DNA of 64,000 nt from Herbidospora solisilvae (GTDB lineage Bacteria > Actinomycetota > Actinomycetes > Streptosporangiales > Streptosporangiaceae), in the NCBI RefSeq assembly GCF_009901565.1, contig NZ_WXEW01000009.1:310001-374000 (forward strand). Reading direction: 5' to 3'. The notes under the pieces are model-generated. The model searched no databases. It saw only the letters and a list, made by a program, of their open reading frames with translations, and had not been told where the DNA came from. The position numbers and the translations under genes were made by a program. Positions 9,349-17,217 of the stretch are shown piece after piece (the stretch's first letter is position 1; the number at the start of each line of letters is the position of its first letter).

Positions 9349-9882
9349 TTAGACCCGGCCGACGGGGAGCGACTTGACCCGCACGACATTGCCGACCCTC
9401 TCGTCGGTGTACTCGGCGACCCTGACGTAACCGTGGTCGTCGTAGAGGCGGTCGAGCTCGGGACTGCCGGCCCAGTGGTCGAGGGCCAGTGCGGGGGCGC
9501 CGTGCGCCCGGGCGAGGCGCTCGGCCTCCTTCAGCAGGGCCGCGCCGACGCCGTGGCCCTCGGGGCCGCGGTCGGTCATCACGGTGTAGATGAACAGCGA
9601 CCCGCCGGGCACGGCCCCGGCGGGGATACGCGGCGGGATCAGGGGGGCCGCGGCCAGCATCCCGACGCAGCGGCCGTCGCGTTCGGCCAGGGTGACGACG
9701 TTCTGGCGGGCCCAGTCGGCGACCCGGTCGGAGAAGCCGGGGATGCGGGAGAACGGCACGGCTCCCCACTGCCCGGGCCGCCCCCGGGACAGGAGCCATG
9801 CGTGGACGGAGTCCATCAGCGTCAGTAGGGCCGCGACGTCGTCGGCCGTCGCCGGGCGCAGCTTGGGAGAAGATCGTGGCAT
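9349..9882 (-). CDS. GNAT-family N-acetyltransferase
   Basis: This 177-residue protein has the GNAT order: an N-terminal LRPATADDVAALLTLMDS, the central strand LFIYTVMTD, the acetyl-CoA loop as GPEGHGVGAALLKEAERLA (R/QxxGxG/A-like) and a late LDRLYDDHGYVRV. It transfers an acyl group from acetyl-CoA to an unknown amine. The ATG at 9882 is preferred over one 30 bases upstream because ACGGAGG lies six bases before it. It is divergent from a MarR gene across a short operator region and is its probable target. Confidence 0.8.
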   Translation of the reverse strand: MPRSSPKLRPATADDVAALLTLMDSVHAWLLSRGRPGQWGAVPFSRIPGFSDRVADWARQNVVTLAERDGRCVGMLAAAPLIPPRIPAGAVPGGSLFIYTVMTDRGPEGHGVGAALLKEAERLARAHGAPALALDHWAGSPELDRLYDDHGYVRVAEYTDERVGNVVRVKSLPVGRV

Positions 9883-9930
9883 CGCGTCCTCCGTGAGGGG
9901 TAGACTCCGCATGCCCGATTAATTCAACTT

Positions 9931-9943
9931 TCTAAGGGTTAGA
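9931..9943. promoter_or_regulatory. MarR-type operator
   Basis: TCTAA-GGG-TTAGA is a perfect inverted repeat ending one base before the TTG start of the MarR gene. It lies between that gene and the divergent acetyltransferase. AAGGG inside it also serves as the ribosome-binding site for the TTG start. Confidence 0.6.
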
Positions 9944-10414
9944 TTGTCAAAGCAATCCAGGATTCAGGCCGTGACCAGGGACGTCCAGGAACTCCAGGAT
10001 GCCACCGACCTCATCGACGAACTCGCGGCCCGGCGGCTCGGCGTCAACCGGACCGACCTGCGGTGCCTGAGCCGGCTGACGGCGCGCGGCCCGCTCACCG
10101 CGAGCGAGCTGGCCGCCGCCGCCGGCCTCACCGGAGGGGCCGCCACGACCGCCATCGACCGGCTGGAGCGGACCGGCCTGGTCGAACGGGTCCGCGACAC
10201 GGACGACCGGCGCCGGGTCCACGTACGGCTGACCCTTCGGGGCGCACAGGACGTCCGAGAGATCTGGGGGCCGATCGCCGAAGACGCCCAGGCCGAGCTG
10301 CTCCGGTTCAGCCTCGCCGAGCTCGAAGTCGTCGAGACCTTCCTGAGCCGCGCGCTGGCCATCCAAGCACGGCACGCCGACCGTCTGCGCGGCGGCGCGG
10401 AAGGGGCCCTCTAG
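9944..10414 (+). CDS. MarR-family regulator
   Basis: This 156-residue winged-helix protein has a LTASELAAAAGLTGGAATT recognition region, the wing VRDTDDRRRVHVRLT and a dimerisation helix at each end. The TTG start at 9944 is supported by AAGGG five bases upstream and by the operator covering the start. It probably represses itself and the divergent GNAT gene. Its TAG stop sits exactly at the boundary with an IS5-family remnant (CTCTAG then the IS end), so the last residues or the stop may have been supplied by the insertion. Confidence 0.85.
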   Translation: MSKQSRIQAVTRDVQELQDATDLIDELAARRLGVNRTDLRCLSRLTARGPLTASELAAAAGLTGGAATTAIDRLERTGLVERVRDTDDRRRVHVRLTLRGAQDVREIWGPIAEDAQAELLRFSLAELEVVETFLSRALAIQARHADRLRGGAEGAL

Positions 10415-11130
10415 GCCCTCTCCTTGATCAGGTGCGGAGCCAAATGATCAGCGTTGCGACGGTAACCGTGCCGAGGAAGATATAGCCGCGTTTGTCGTAG
10501 CGGGTGGCCACGGCCCGGAACTGTTTGAGCCGGTTGATCGCCCGCTCGACCACGTTGCGGCGCGCGTATCGTGCGGGGTCGTAGCCGGTCGGGCGGCCGC
10601 CGAGAGGGCCGCGCCGGCGGCGGTTGGCCTTCTGATCGGCTGGTTCGGGGACGGTGTGCCGGATCTTGCGGGATCGCAGGTAGGTGCGGTTGGCGCGGGA
10701 GCTGCAGGCCTTGTCGGCGGCCAGGCCGTCCGCCGCCGATGCGGGGGACGCGGATGCGTTGCAGCACTGCCGGCAGTTGCGGGCTGTCGCCTGCCTGACC
10801 TGGCGTGAGCAGGAACGACAAGGGGCGGCAGCGTCCGTCGGCCGCCAGGTGGATCTTGGTGGTGAACCCGCCGCGGGAACGGCCTAATCCTTCTCCAGCC
10901 GCACCACCTCCTCCAGACGGGCGGCCAGGTCGGCCGGCATCGGATCGCCCCGCTTTGTCCTCCACCCGTCCCCCTTTTGCGCCGGTGGCAGGCTGGGGGG
11001 TGCTCCGGCGGCGTGCTGATGGGCGCGGATGATCGTGGAGTCCACACTGATGTCCCACTCGATCCAGCCGCGTCCGTCGTACATCGCCTGGATCACGGTG
11101 AGCAGCCGCTGCCAGGTCCCGTCGGCAGGC
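10415..11130 (-). mobile_element. IS5-family element, truncated and frameshifted
   Basis: Minus-strand frames combine to [74 protein letters not shown] and [18 protein letters not shown]. These are the DDE transposase blocks of IS5-type elements. Frame changes occur near 10890 and 10700. The N-terminal quarter is missing where the element meets the stop of the esterase at 11134. The outer end (GATCAGGTGCGGAGCC near 10425) is nearly identical to the copy at 29.28 kb. Confidence 0.8.
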
Positions 11131-11133
11131 GTC

Positions 11134-12006
11134 TCAGAGGTCGAAGAACCGGGTGATGAGGTCTGCTGTGTCGACCTGGTGGCTGGTCTTGCCGATGATT
11201 GCCGGGGCGGAGGAGGGACCGGGAACGGTGTGGCCGCCGCGGTGGATGGTGTAGAGGACCACCGGGGGGACCCCTTCCGCCTGGTAGGTCGTGCGTTCGA
11301 CCTCGGTGGGGTCGGCCGTGGTCGTCTTCGGCAGGCGCGTGGTCGAGGGTTCGGAGGTGATCCCGTTGCGCTCGGCGAAATAGCGGGCAGTGTGGGTGGC
11401 CGACCAGCTCGAACCACCCACCTTGAACAGGGTGCGCAGGGCCCAGTTCATGGTGCCGCCCTGGTAGGAGACGATCGGGTCTTTCGTGCCGTGGATCAAC
11501 AGGACCGGCAACGGCGCCCAGGGGGCGTCGCCGGCGAGGAAGTTCTCCGGTGCGGGCATGGTCGCGGCGATCACCGTCGCGCCCGCCAGCAGGCCGGGGG
11601 TTTCGTGGGCGAGGCGGATGACCATCTGGCCGCCGTTGGAGTAGCCGACCGCGTAGACGCGGCTGGGGTCGATGCGCCGGTCCGAGGCGAACGTGGTGAT
11701 GACCGCACGGGCGAAGCCGACGTCGTCGATGTCGGCTCGGCGGGCCGGGAAGCGGCTTTCGCGGCGGGCGTCGTTCCAGTTGCCGCGATAGCCGTCGAGG
11801 TAGGCGACCAGCGCACCGCGGGCGGCGAGCGCGTCGTAGACGCCGCCGGTGAAGGCGCGGTGCTTGTCACCGGTCTGGCGGGAACCGTGGAACACGAGAA
11901 CCAGCGGCTTGGCCTCGCCCGGTGTCGTGGTGCCGACGAGGGTGAAGGTGCGGGTGGCTCCGGCGACGGTGAGGCTGCCGCGGGTGGCGGTGAGGGTGCT
12001 GGGCAT
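11134..12006 (-). CDS. PHB-depolymerase/LpqC-like esterase
   Basis: This 290-residue alpha/beta hydrolase has an early LVLVFHGSRQTG (oxyanion loop), the nucleophile elbow GYSNGGQM, an LLIHGTKDPIV acidic loop and a late GGHTVPG histidine. That order matches the polyhydroxybutyrate depolymerase/feruloyl esterase-like family (COG3509 type). No signal peptide is evident. The ATG at 12006 is chosen because AGGAA lies seven bases upstream; a start 51 bases earlier would overlap the preceding gene. It follows the other hydrolase by 14 bases and probably shares its promoter and the divergent TetR control. Confidence 0.75.
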   Translation of the reverse strand: MPSTLTATRGSLTVAGATRTFTLVGTTTPGEAKPLVLVFHGSRQTGDKHRAFTGGVYDALAARGALVAYLDGYRGNWNDARRESRFPARRADIDDVGFARAVITTFASDRRIDPSRVYAVGYSNGGQMVIRLAHETPGLLAGATVIAATMPAPENFLAGDAPWAPLPVLLIHGTKDPIVSYQGGTMNWALRTLFKVGGSSWSATHTARYFAERNGITSEPSTTRLPKTTTADPTEVERTTYQAEGVPPVVLYTIHRGGHTVPGPSSAPAIIGKTSHQVDTADLITRFFDL

Positions 12007-12020
12007 GGTGGTTTCCTGGT

Positions 12021-12914
12021 TCAGGCGAAGAAGTCGATCAACGTGCGCGTCATCCACTCGGGGGCTTCCTCGGGCAGGAAGTGCGCCGCACCCGGGGCGA
12101 TGGCGCCTGTCGTGTTCGAGGCGACTTGGCGGACGGCCTGTTCGACGCCGTCGCGCATGCCGTACTCACCCCCGATGGCCAGCACCGGGATGTCCAGCGG
12201 TCCCTTGGCGGCGTGCGCGACCACCTGGTCCCCGGACTCTCCGGCGCGGTAGAACTCGAAGCTCGCGTGCAGGGCGGCGGGGTCGCGCAGGGCCTCGACG
12301 TAGACGTCGACCGCTTCCTGGGGGATGGCCTCGGGGGTGGCGGCCTTGGTGGCGAACTGGTAGCCGAAGTAGATCTCCTCGCGGCCGGACACCATGCGCT
12401 CGTTGATCTCGGCCAGACGGTTGAAGACGAAGTGCCAGGCAAGCTCGTTGACCTCGGGAGGCATGAGCAACGGGGGCATCGGCGTGAAGCCGGCGAGGAC
12501 GGCCTCGGCCAGGACGAGCTTGGTCACCCGGTCGCGATGGCGGGCGGCGAGCACGTAGCCGACCATCATCCCCATGTCGTAGCCCGCGACGTGGAACTTC
12601 TCGTGGCCCAGGGAAGTCATCAGCCCGGCCATCTCGTCGGCCAGGGTGACCGCGTCGTAGCCGGTGGCCGGCTTGGCGCTGGCGCCCATGCCGCGCATGT
12701 CCGCGGCCACGACGGTGAAGTGCTCGGCGAGGGCGGGCATCACCAGCCGCCAGCCGTACCAGAACTGCGGCCACGCCGGCAGCAGCAGCAACGCCGGGCC
12801 GGTCCCGCCGACCACGGCGTGCAACTCGACGCCGTTGACGTCGGCGGTGTGGCTCTTGAAGATGTCGCCGAACCCGGCGGGAAGGTGCGGGACGGCGTCC
12901 GCGGTGAAAGGCAT
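12021..12914 (-). CDS. Epoxide-hydrolase-like alpha/beta hydrolase
   Basis: This protein of about 297 residues opens with a PALLLLPAWPQFWYGW loop, close to the HGWP-type oxyanion motif of epoxide hydrolases with the His-Gly replaced. It then has VVAADMRGMGAS and the elbow AGYDMGMMVGY, where Asp replaces Ser as nucleophile, as in epoxide hydrolases and dehalogenases. The late GAAHFLPEEAPE carries the catalytic His. GAGGAGA precedes the ATG at 12914. It is divergent from a TetR gene with two palindromes between them, which implies direct repression and induction by a small ligand. Confidence 0.75.
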   Translation of the reverse strand: MPFTADAVPHLPAGFGDIFKSHTADVNGVELHAVVGGTGPALLLLPAWPQFWYGWRLVMPALAEHFTVVAADMRGMGASAKPATGYDAVTLADEMAGLMTSLGHEKFHVAGYDMGMMVGYVLAARHRDRVTKLVLAEAVLAGFTPMPPLLMPPEVNELAWHFVFNRLAEINERMVSGREEIYFGYQFATKAATPEAIPQEAVDVYVEALRDPAALHASFEFYRAGESGDQVVAHAAKGPLDIPVLAIGGEYGMRDGVEQAVRQVASNTTGAIAPGAAHFLPEEAPEWMTRTLIDFFA

Positions 12915-12948
12915 CGGTGTCTCCTCGTACTGGGACACACCCGTAAGT

Positions 12949-12997
12949 GGATGAGTCATCCGTTTCAGCGTAACACAACCGGATAGTTCATCTGGTT
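12949..12997. promoter_or_regulatory. Two TetR-type operators in a divergent promoter
   Basis: Site 1 is GGATGA-G-TCATCC (12949-12961), a perfect repeat. Site 2 is AACCGGAT-N5-ATCTGGTT (12977-12997), with one mismatch. Together they fill the gap between the hydrolase operon (minus) and the TetR gene (plus). Confidence 0.65.
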
Positions 12998-13008
12998 ATT
13001 GTGGTGAC

Positions 13009-13581
13009 ATGAGCACTCCGCCGTTGCGCAAGGACGCCGCCCAGAACAGGAATCGCATCGTCGAGGTCGCCCGGCGCTACGTCGACGATGGCAAGCCTCT
13101 GCAGCTCAACGACGTGGCGCGGACCGCGTCCATCGGCGTGGCCACCGTCTACCGGCACTTCCCGACGCCGGAGGCACTGCTGGAGACCGTCGCGCTGCCT
13201 GCCGTCGAGAAGCTGGTCCAGCGAGCGGAACAGGCGCTGACCGAGCCCGACCCGTGGACGGCGTTGCGCGACTTCCTCGCCGCCGCGATCGAAGCCATGC
13301 TCACCGATCCGGCGGTTCCCCCGGTGTTCGCCGCGGCCACCAACAGCCTGGAGCACACCGGCGACCTCAAACGCGGGCTCGTCACCGCCTTCGCCGAGCT
13401 CCTGGCACGCGCGCACGCGGCGGGGGTCATCGACCCCAGTGTCACCGAGGCGGACATGACACCTCTGATGTGCGGCATCGCCTACGCCGCGAACGTCCAC
13501 AACACCCACGGCCCCTCCGAACGAGCCGCCAACGGCCTGCGCTACCTCACCCTGCTGCTCACCGGCCTGCGCCGTTCCTGA
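13009..13581 (+). CDS. TetR-family repressor
   Basis: This 190-residue protein has an N-terminal HTH (about 10-55) that includes LNDVARTASIGVATVYRHFP. The C-terminal all-helical domain ends in NGLRYLTLLLTGL. It is divergent from two alpha/beta hydrolase genes, with two inverted repeats in the intergenic region, so it probably represses both directions. Downstream 13582-13792 holds no supportable gene. Confidence 0.87.
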   Translation: MSTPPLRKDAAQNRNRIVEVARRYVDDGKPLQLNDVARTASIGVATVYRHFPTPEALLETVALPAVEKLVQRAEQALTEPDPWTALRDFLAAAIEAMLTDPAVPPVFAAATNSLEHTGDLKRGLVTAFAELLARAHAAGVIDPSVTEADMTPLMCGIAYAANVHNTHGPSERAANGLRYLTLLLTGLRRS

Positions 13582-13792
13582 TCTCGACAGCTCCCAGGGG
13601 AAACAGCGGCGCGAGGCCCGGCTGCCCGCGTTCGGCCGGCGTCCCCCGCTACAGCAACGAGGCCACCCTCGCCTCCCTGTGGAACCTCGCGGTCACGGGA
13701 CTACAGGCAGACCCGCCCGAGGTCACCGCAAGCCGCCTGTCCGGGCCTGGGAAACCGGCTGGAGCAGGCGATCCGCTCCAGCCGGCACCTTC

Positions 13793-14302
13793 TCAGGCTT
13801 CGCAGCCGCTTTCTGTCTCGGCGCTGCAGGTGTCGAACCCGCCCACCCCGTTGGCGACGTCCACCCCGCCGTTACCGATCAGGGTGTCGCCGTCGGCGCC
13901 GCCGTTGAGCCCGTCCCGTCCGGAGCCCCCGACCAGGGTGTCGAGGCCGCTGCCGCCCAGAATGGACGCCTGCAACGAGGTGTTGTTGGTGACCGTGTCA
14001 TTGCCCCCGATCACGGCCGCGTCGATGAACTGCACGTTCGTCGAGCACGAGACCACCGTCGCCCCCTGGGTGAAGCACCCGGCTCCCGGGGTGATCCCCG
14101 AGGTGGAGTCGACCGTGAGCAGCCCGAACTGGGACTCGATCTTGACGGTCTCGCCGGCGGACGTTCCGACGATGAACAGCGTTCTGCCGCTGACATGGAC
14201 AGACGTGGTCGAGGCGGCGTTCGCCGGGACCGCGGTCGCGAGCCCGGCGACGATGATCGCCAGCGCGGTGAGAAGACGTTGTACTACTGACAGGCCGGTC
14301 AT
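13793..14302 (-). CDS. Secreted RTX-type calcium-binding repeat protein
   Basis: This 169-residue protein starts with a clear signal peptide (about 1-29, ending VPANA) and a beta-rich domain. The C-terminal part has nonapeptide-like GG-x-G repeats (GGSGLDTLVGGSGRDGLNGG, GADGDTLIGNGG), which fold into a calcium-binding parallel beta roll in hemolysin-type proteins. The tail CSAETESGCEA may form a disulfide. The ATG at 14302 is preferred over 14320 because AAAGG precedes it and because the promoter then has the same distance to the start as two related promoters in the window. No type I exporter is nearby, so Sec secretion is likely. Confidence 0.75.
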   Translation of the reverse strand: MTGLSVVQRLLTALAIIVAGLATAVPANAASTTSVHVSGRTLFIVGTSAGETVKIESQFGLLTVDSTSGITPGAGCFTQGATVVSCSTNVQFIDAAVIGGNDTVTNNTSLQASILGGSGLDTLVGGSGRDGLNGGADGDTLIGNGGVDVANGVGGFDTCSAETESGCEA

Positions 14303-14343
14303 GTCGGTGAAACCTTTCATAGAACACTCTGTATGGCGAAATG

Positions 14344-14373
14344 AGCATGAAGGTTGGCCGGACATGCTGTCAA
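14344..14373 (-). promoter_or_regulatory. Promoter A (shared family) for the RTX gene
   Basis: TTGACA (14373-14368) and CATGCT (14349-14344) are separated by 18 bases. GACAGCATGTC, an inverted repeat with a 3-base centre, covers the -35 box. The distance from the -35 box to the ATG is 71 bases. It closely matches the promoters at 15074 and 23577. Confidence 0.65.
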
Positions 14374-14449
14374 GTCAATATGGAGCAGGCCGCCCCGCCG
14401 ACCGTGCTGGACCACGGGCGCCCTGCACGGCCTCAAGCCGTGTCTTCAA

Positions 14450-14580
14450 AGGTCATAGCCAGAGCGGTAGTGATGCGAGGGCGACCACGGCGATGGAGGA
14501 CGTGGCGGTCTGGTCGAAGCGGGTGGCCAGGCCGCGGAAGTGCTTGAGCCGGTTGATGCAGCGTTCGGGCCATCAACCTG
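14450..14580 (-). pseudogene. IS5-type transposase C-terminal scrap
   Basis: The minus strand reads ERCINRLKHFRGLATRFDQT and then an alanine/leucine tail ending at a stop near 14456. This is the conserved C-terminal block of an IS5-family transposase related to, but distinct from, the copies at 10.4 and 29.3 kb. Nothing else of the element survives. Confidence 0.6.
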
Positions 14581-14689
14581 CAACCCCGACCCGGCAGGCG
14601 GCGGACCGACGTCGGAGGCAAGGGCAAAGACCCCTAGTGAACCCCGGCCGCGGGTGCGCGCGGGCGGCACTTGTTCATCGCCCTGGACT

Positions 14690-15005
14690 TGGCGAGGACG
14701 AGATGTGTGAGCACGTCAAGAAGCGCAAGCGACGCGGCGAGTTCCTGGAGTTCTGTCGTTACCTGCGCAGTCTCTGCCCCCCGAGGGCCGCATCGCGATC
14801 ATCTGGGACAACATCAGCTCGCACCTGACCACCAAAAAGGACGAGCGAGTCGGACAGCGGGCCGAGGCGAACGACGTCGAGATCGCTTGCACGCCTACCG
14901 ACTTCTCGCGGTCGAACCGCATCGAGGCGCAGTCCGCCGCGTTGCGCGAGTTCACCCTCAACGGCACCGATCACGCCGACCACCGCAGGCAACCCCCGCC
15001 TACGA
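14690..15005 (+). pseudogene. IS630-family transposase C-terminal remnant
   Basis: Text across two frames reads KKRKRRGEFLEFCRYLRSL, then IAIIWDNISSHLTTKK and IACTPTDFSRSNRIEAQSAA. These correspond to the second catalytic Asp block (WDN) and the E-containing end of IS630-type DDE transposases. The N-terminal half is gone. Together with the IS5 scrap it separates two genes whose promoters are inverted copies of each other. Confidence 0.65.
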
Positions 15006-15073
15006 AAGATCGCCACCAGGGCGAACATGGCCTGACGCGGCAGGAGCTTCAGCTCCACACCACCCCAATTTGC

Positions 15074-15103
15074 TTGACAGCATGTCCGGTGAAACTTGAT
15101 ACT
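15074..15103 (+). promoter_or_regulatory. Promoter B (shared family) for the FAD monooxygenase
   Basis: TTGACA (15074-15079), an 18-base spacer and GATACT (15098-15103). The GACAGCATGTC repeat over the -35 box is identical to that in promoter A. The -35 box is 73 bases from the ATG. The leader ends in AAAAAGG...TCACCGACATG, also like promoter A. Confidence 0.7.
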
Positions 15104-15146
15104 ATTTTCACAGAACACAGTGTCTTCCGAAAAAGGGGTCACCGAC

Positions 15147-16670
15147 ATGGCTCACCGCACCACCCGGTCGCACCACCACGACGTCGTGGTCGTTGGCGCC
15201 GGACCGGCCGGCCTGGTGGCCGCCGCGCAACTGGCCCGCTACGGCCTGGACGTGCTCGTGCTGGACAAGCGGGCCGGGGTGTCCGCGCTGCCCCGGGCTG
15301 TGGGGGTGACCGTCCGGCAGATGGAGATCTTCCGGGGCTGGGGGCTGGAGGAGGAGTTGCGGGCCGGGACCGACGAGGTCGACTTCGCCCTGCTGCAGAC
15401 CCGCACCGTCGCCGAGGCCGGGGACGGCACCCGGGTGCCGATCAACGTGCCCGACCTGGCGCAGAGCTCCGTGGTCAGCCCGACGGCCTCTGCCCGGGTG
15501 CCGCAGGACCACCTGGAGCAGGTGCTCGCCGACTACTTGGCCCGGGTGAGCGGCCGTCCGGTCCGCCGGCGCGCGGAGGTCGTCGGGATCAGCCAGGACG
15601 AGGAGGGCGTGCGGCTCTCGGTCCGGGGCGCCGGCAGCCACGGCGGCGAGGCGGTCGAAGAGCTCAGCGCGACGTACGTCGTCGCGGCGGACGGCGCCCA
15701 CGGCCCGACCCGCGACCGTCTGGGTATCGAGTCCGTGGGGGCGGATGGGCTGATGCGCGGGATCAGCGCCGAGTTCCGTGCCCCGCTGTGGCCCGTCCTC
15801 GGCCCGCACCGCTACGCGCTCTACTCGATCAGCCTTCCGGAGGGCGCCGGCGTGCTCATCCCTTCCGGCGGCGGTACCCGGTGGCAGTTCGGCGTGGTCC
15901 TCGGGCCGGACGACGACGTGGAGGCGCTCGCGCAGCCCGAGGCCCTCGCGGGTCGGATCCGGCTCGCCTCGGGTGTGCCCGATCTGGCCGTCGACATCGT
16001 GCGTCAAAGCGCCTTCACGGCCGACGCCAAGCTGTCGACGACCTTCTCCTCCGGCCGCGTGTTCCTGGCCGGCGACGCCGCACACCGGGTCACGCCGCGG
16101 GGCGGCAACGGCCTGGCCATGGCCGTACGCGACGGGATCGCGATCGGATGGCGCCTGGCATGGGTCCTCCGAGGCTGGGCGCCGACCCACTTCCTCGACA
16201 CCTACGAGGCGGAGATGCGGCCGCTGGCGGCCGCCGACGTCGCCCGCGCCGCCGACCCTCAGGGACGCTGCCACGCCATCATCACCGAACTCCTCCACGA
16301 CCTCGGCGGGCGCCTTCAGCACGCCTGGGTCGCACCGGGCGCGCCCGGCCGGTCATCGGTCTCGACGCTGGACCTGGTCGGCGACGGGCTGACCCTCTTC
16401 TCCGGGGACGACGACCCCGTCTGGCCGACAGCCGCCGCCCGCATCGAGCGCGGCGTGCCGGTCGAGGTCGCGACGCTGCCCCCCGCCACCGCTCACGCGC
16501 TCGGCCTCCACGCCGGCGGCGCTCTGCTGGTGCGACCGGACGCCGTCCCGATCGCCAAGTGGTATCGCGTGACCGACGTGCCCCGGGCCGTGGCCGAGCT
16601 CGAGCGCGCGATCGACGACGTCCTCGACGTCCTCGACCAGCGGGCCGCGGCGGAGGCGGGTGCGGCATGA
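15147..16670 (+). CDS. FAD-dependent aromatic monooxygenase (PheA/TfdB type)
   Basis: This 507-residue class A flavoprotein hydroxylase has the N-terminal Rossmann GAGPAG (residues 17-22) after VVVV, the DG motif as YVVAADGAHGPTRDRLGI and the second FAD motif VFLAGDAAHRVTPRGGNGL. A C-terminal thioredoxin-like region of about 130 residues follows, as in phenol 2-monooxygenase and polyketide hydroxylases. It would hydroxylate an aromatic ring using NAD(P)H and O2. The ATG at 15147 is chosen over an upstream in-frame ATG that lies within the -10 box; AAAAAGG precedes it. No partner reductase is needed for this class. Its promoter is shared with the RTX and membrane-protein genes. Confidence 0.85.
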   Translation: MAHRTTRSHHHDVVVVGAGPAGLVAAAQLARYGLDVLVLDKRAGVSALPRAVGVTVRQMEIFRGWGLEEELRAGTDEVDFALLQTRTVAEAGDGTRVPINVPDLAQSSVVSPTASARVPQDHLEQVLADYLARVSGRPVRRRAEVVGISQDEEGVRLSVRGAGSHGGEAVEELSATYVVAADGAHGPTRDRLGIESVGADGLMRGISAEFRAPLWPVLGPHRYALYSISLPEGAGVLIPSGGGTRWQFGVVLGPDDDVEALAQPEALAGRIRLASGVPDLAVDIVRQSAFTADAKLSTTFSSGRVFLAGDAAHRVTPRGGNGLAMAVRDGIAIGWRLAWVLRGWAPTHFLDTYEAEMRPLAAADVARAADPQGRCHAIITELLHDLGGRLQHAWVAPGAPGRSSVSTLDLVGDGLTLFSGDDDPVWPTAAARIERGVPVEVATLPPATAHALGLHAGGALLVRPDAVPIAKWYRVTDVPRAVAELERAIDDVLDVLDQRAAAEAGAA

Positions 16671-17217
16671 CCACCCGTCCCGGCTCGCTCGACTCGCCGC
16701 GGTTCCCGCGCTCCTCGTGCTACCCGGCGGAGCCCACTCGCTCTGGCTTACCGGACGCGGCGCGTCTTCGGTGTTCCTCCACCGCGAGTTCGGCGTCCAG
16801 GTGGTCGACCGACCTGTGGTTCAGCGTCGACGACCGCTCCCCATCGGGGGCGCTACCTCGGCTACGTCCGCGCCGTCGCGCGGCGACGCCACGACGTCAA
16901 GCTCGATGACCCCATCACCTCCGTCCCGGTGGTCTACCCGCGGCAGCCGTTGCTGGTCGGCGACTCCACCACGGCCCGACGTCCCGGCACGCCCGTACCG
17001 ACTCCCGAGGAGAAAGCATGAGCAGCACCCCGTCGCCGACACCAGACCCGTGGGACGTACCTCGCGCTGGTGTGTGCGGCCAGTCGCCGATCACGGCCCT
17101 GGCAGGCGTTGCGATGTCGACCCGGCTGGGTGCCTCCGCGCCGAGGCCGTCGGCGGCCTGCTGCTCGCCCAGCTCGAGGTAGGGCTGAGCGACAACCCAC
17201 TGAGAAAGGAACTGCGG
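16671..17217 (+). other. Decayed coding region, identity unknown
   Basis: About 550 bases with coding-like base composition but no continuous frame. Pieces include PALLVLPGGAHSLWLTG near 16690-16760 (an alpha/beta-hydrolase-like strand and loop) and VYPRQPLLVGDSTTARRP ending at TGA near 17020. An ATG at 17018 with GAGGAG upstream opens a frame that stops after 54 codons. I read this as one or two broken small genes between the monooxygenase and the peptidase-like gene. Confidence 0.35.

Noticed and set aside
10571-11032. Plus-strand open frames over the IS5 copy at 10.4 kb
   Set aside because: They mirror the transposase on the minus strand and show only arginine- and glycine-rich text.
15096-15146. 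Upstream ATG as start of the FAD monooxygenase
   Set aside because: It lies inside the -10 region of a well-matched promoter. AAAAAGG precedes the ATG at 15147 instead.
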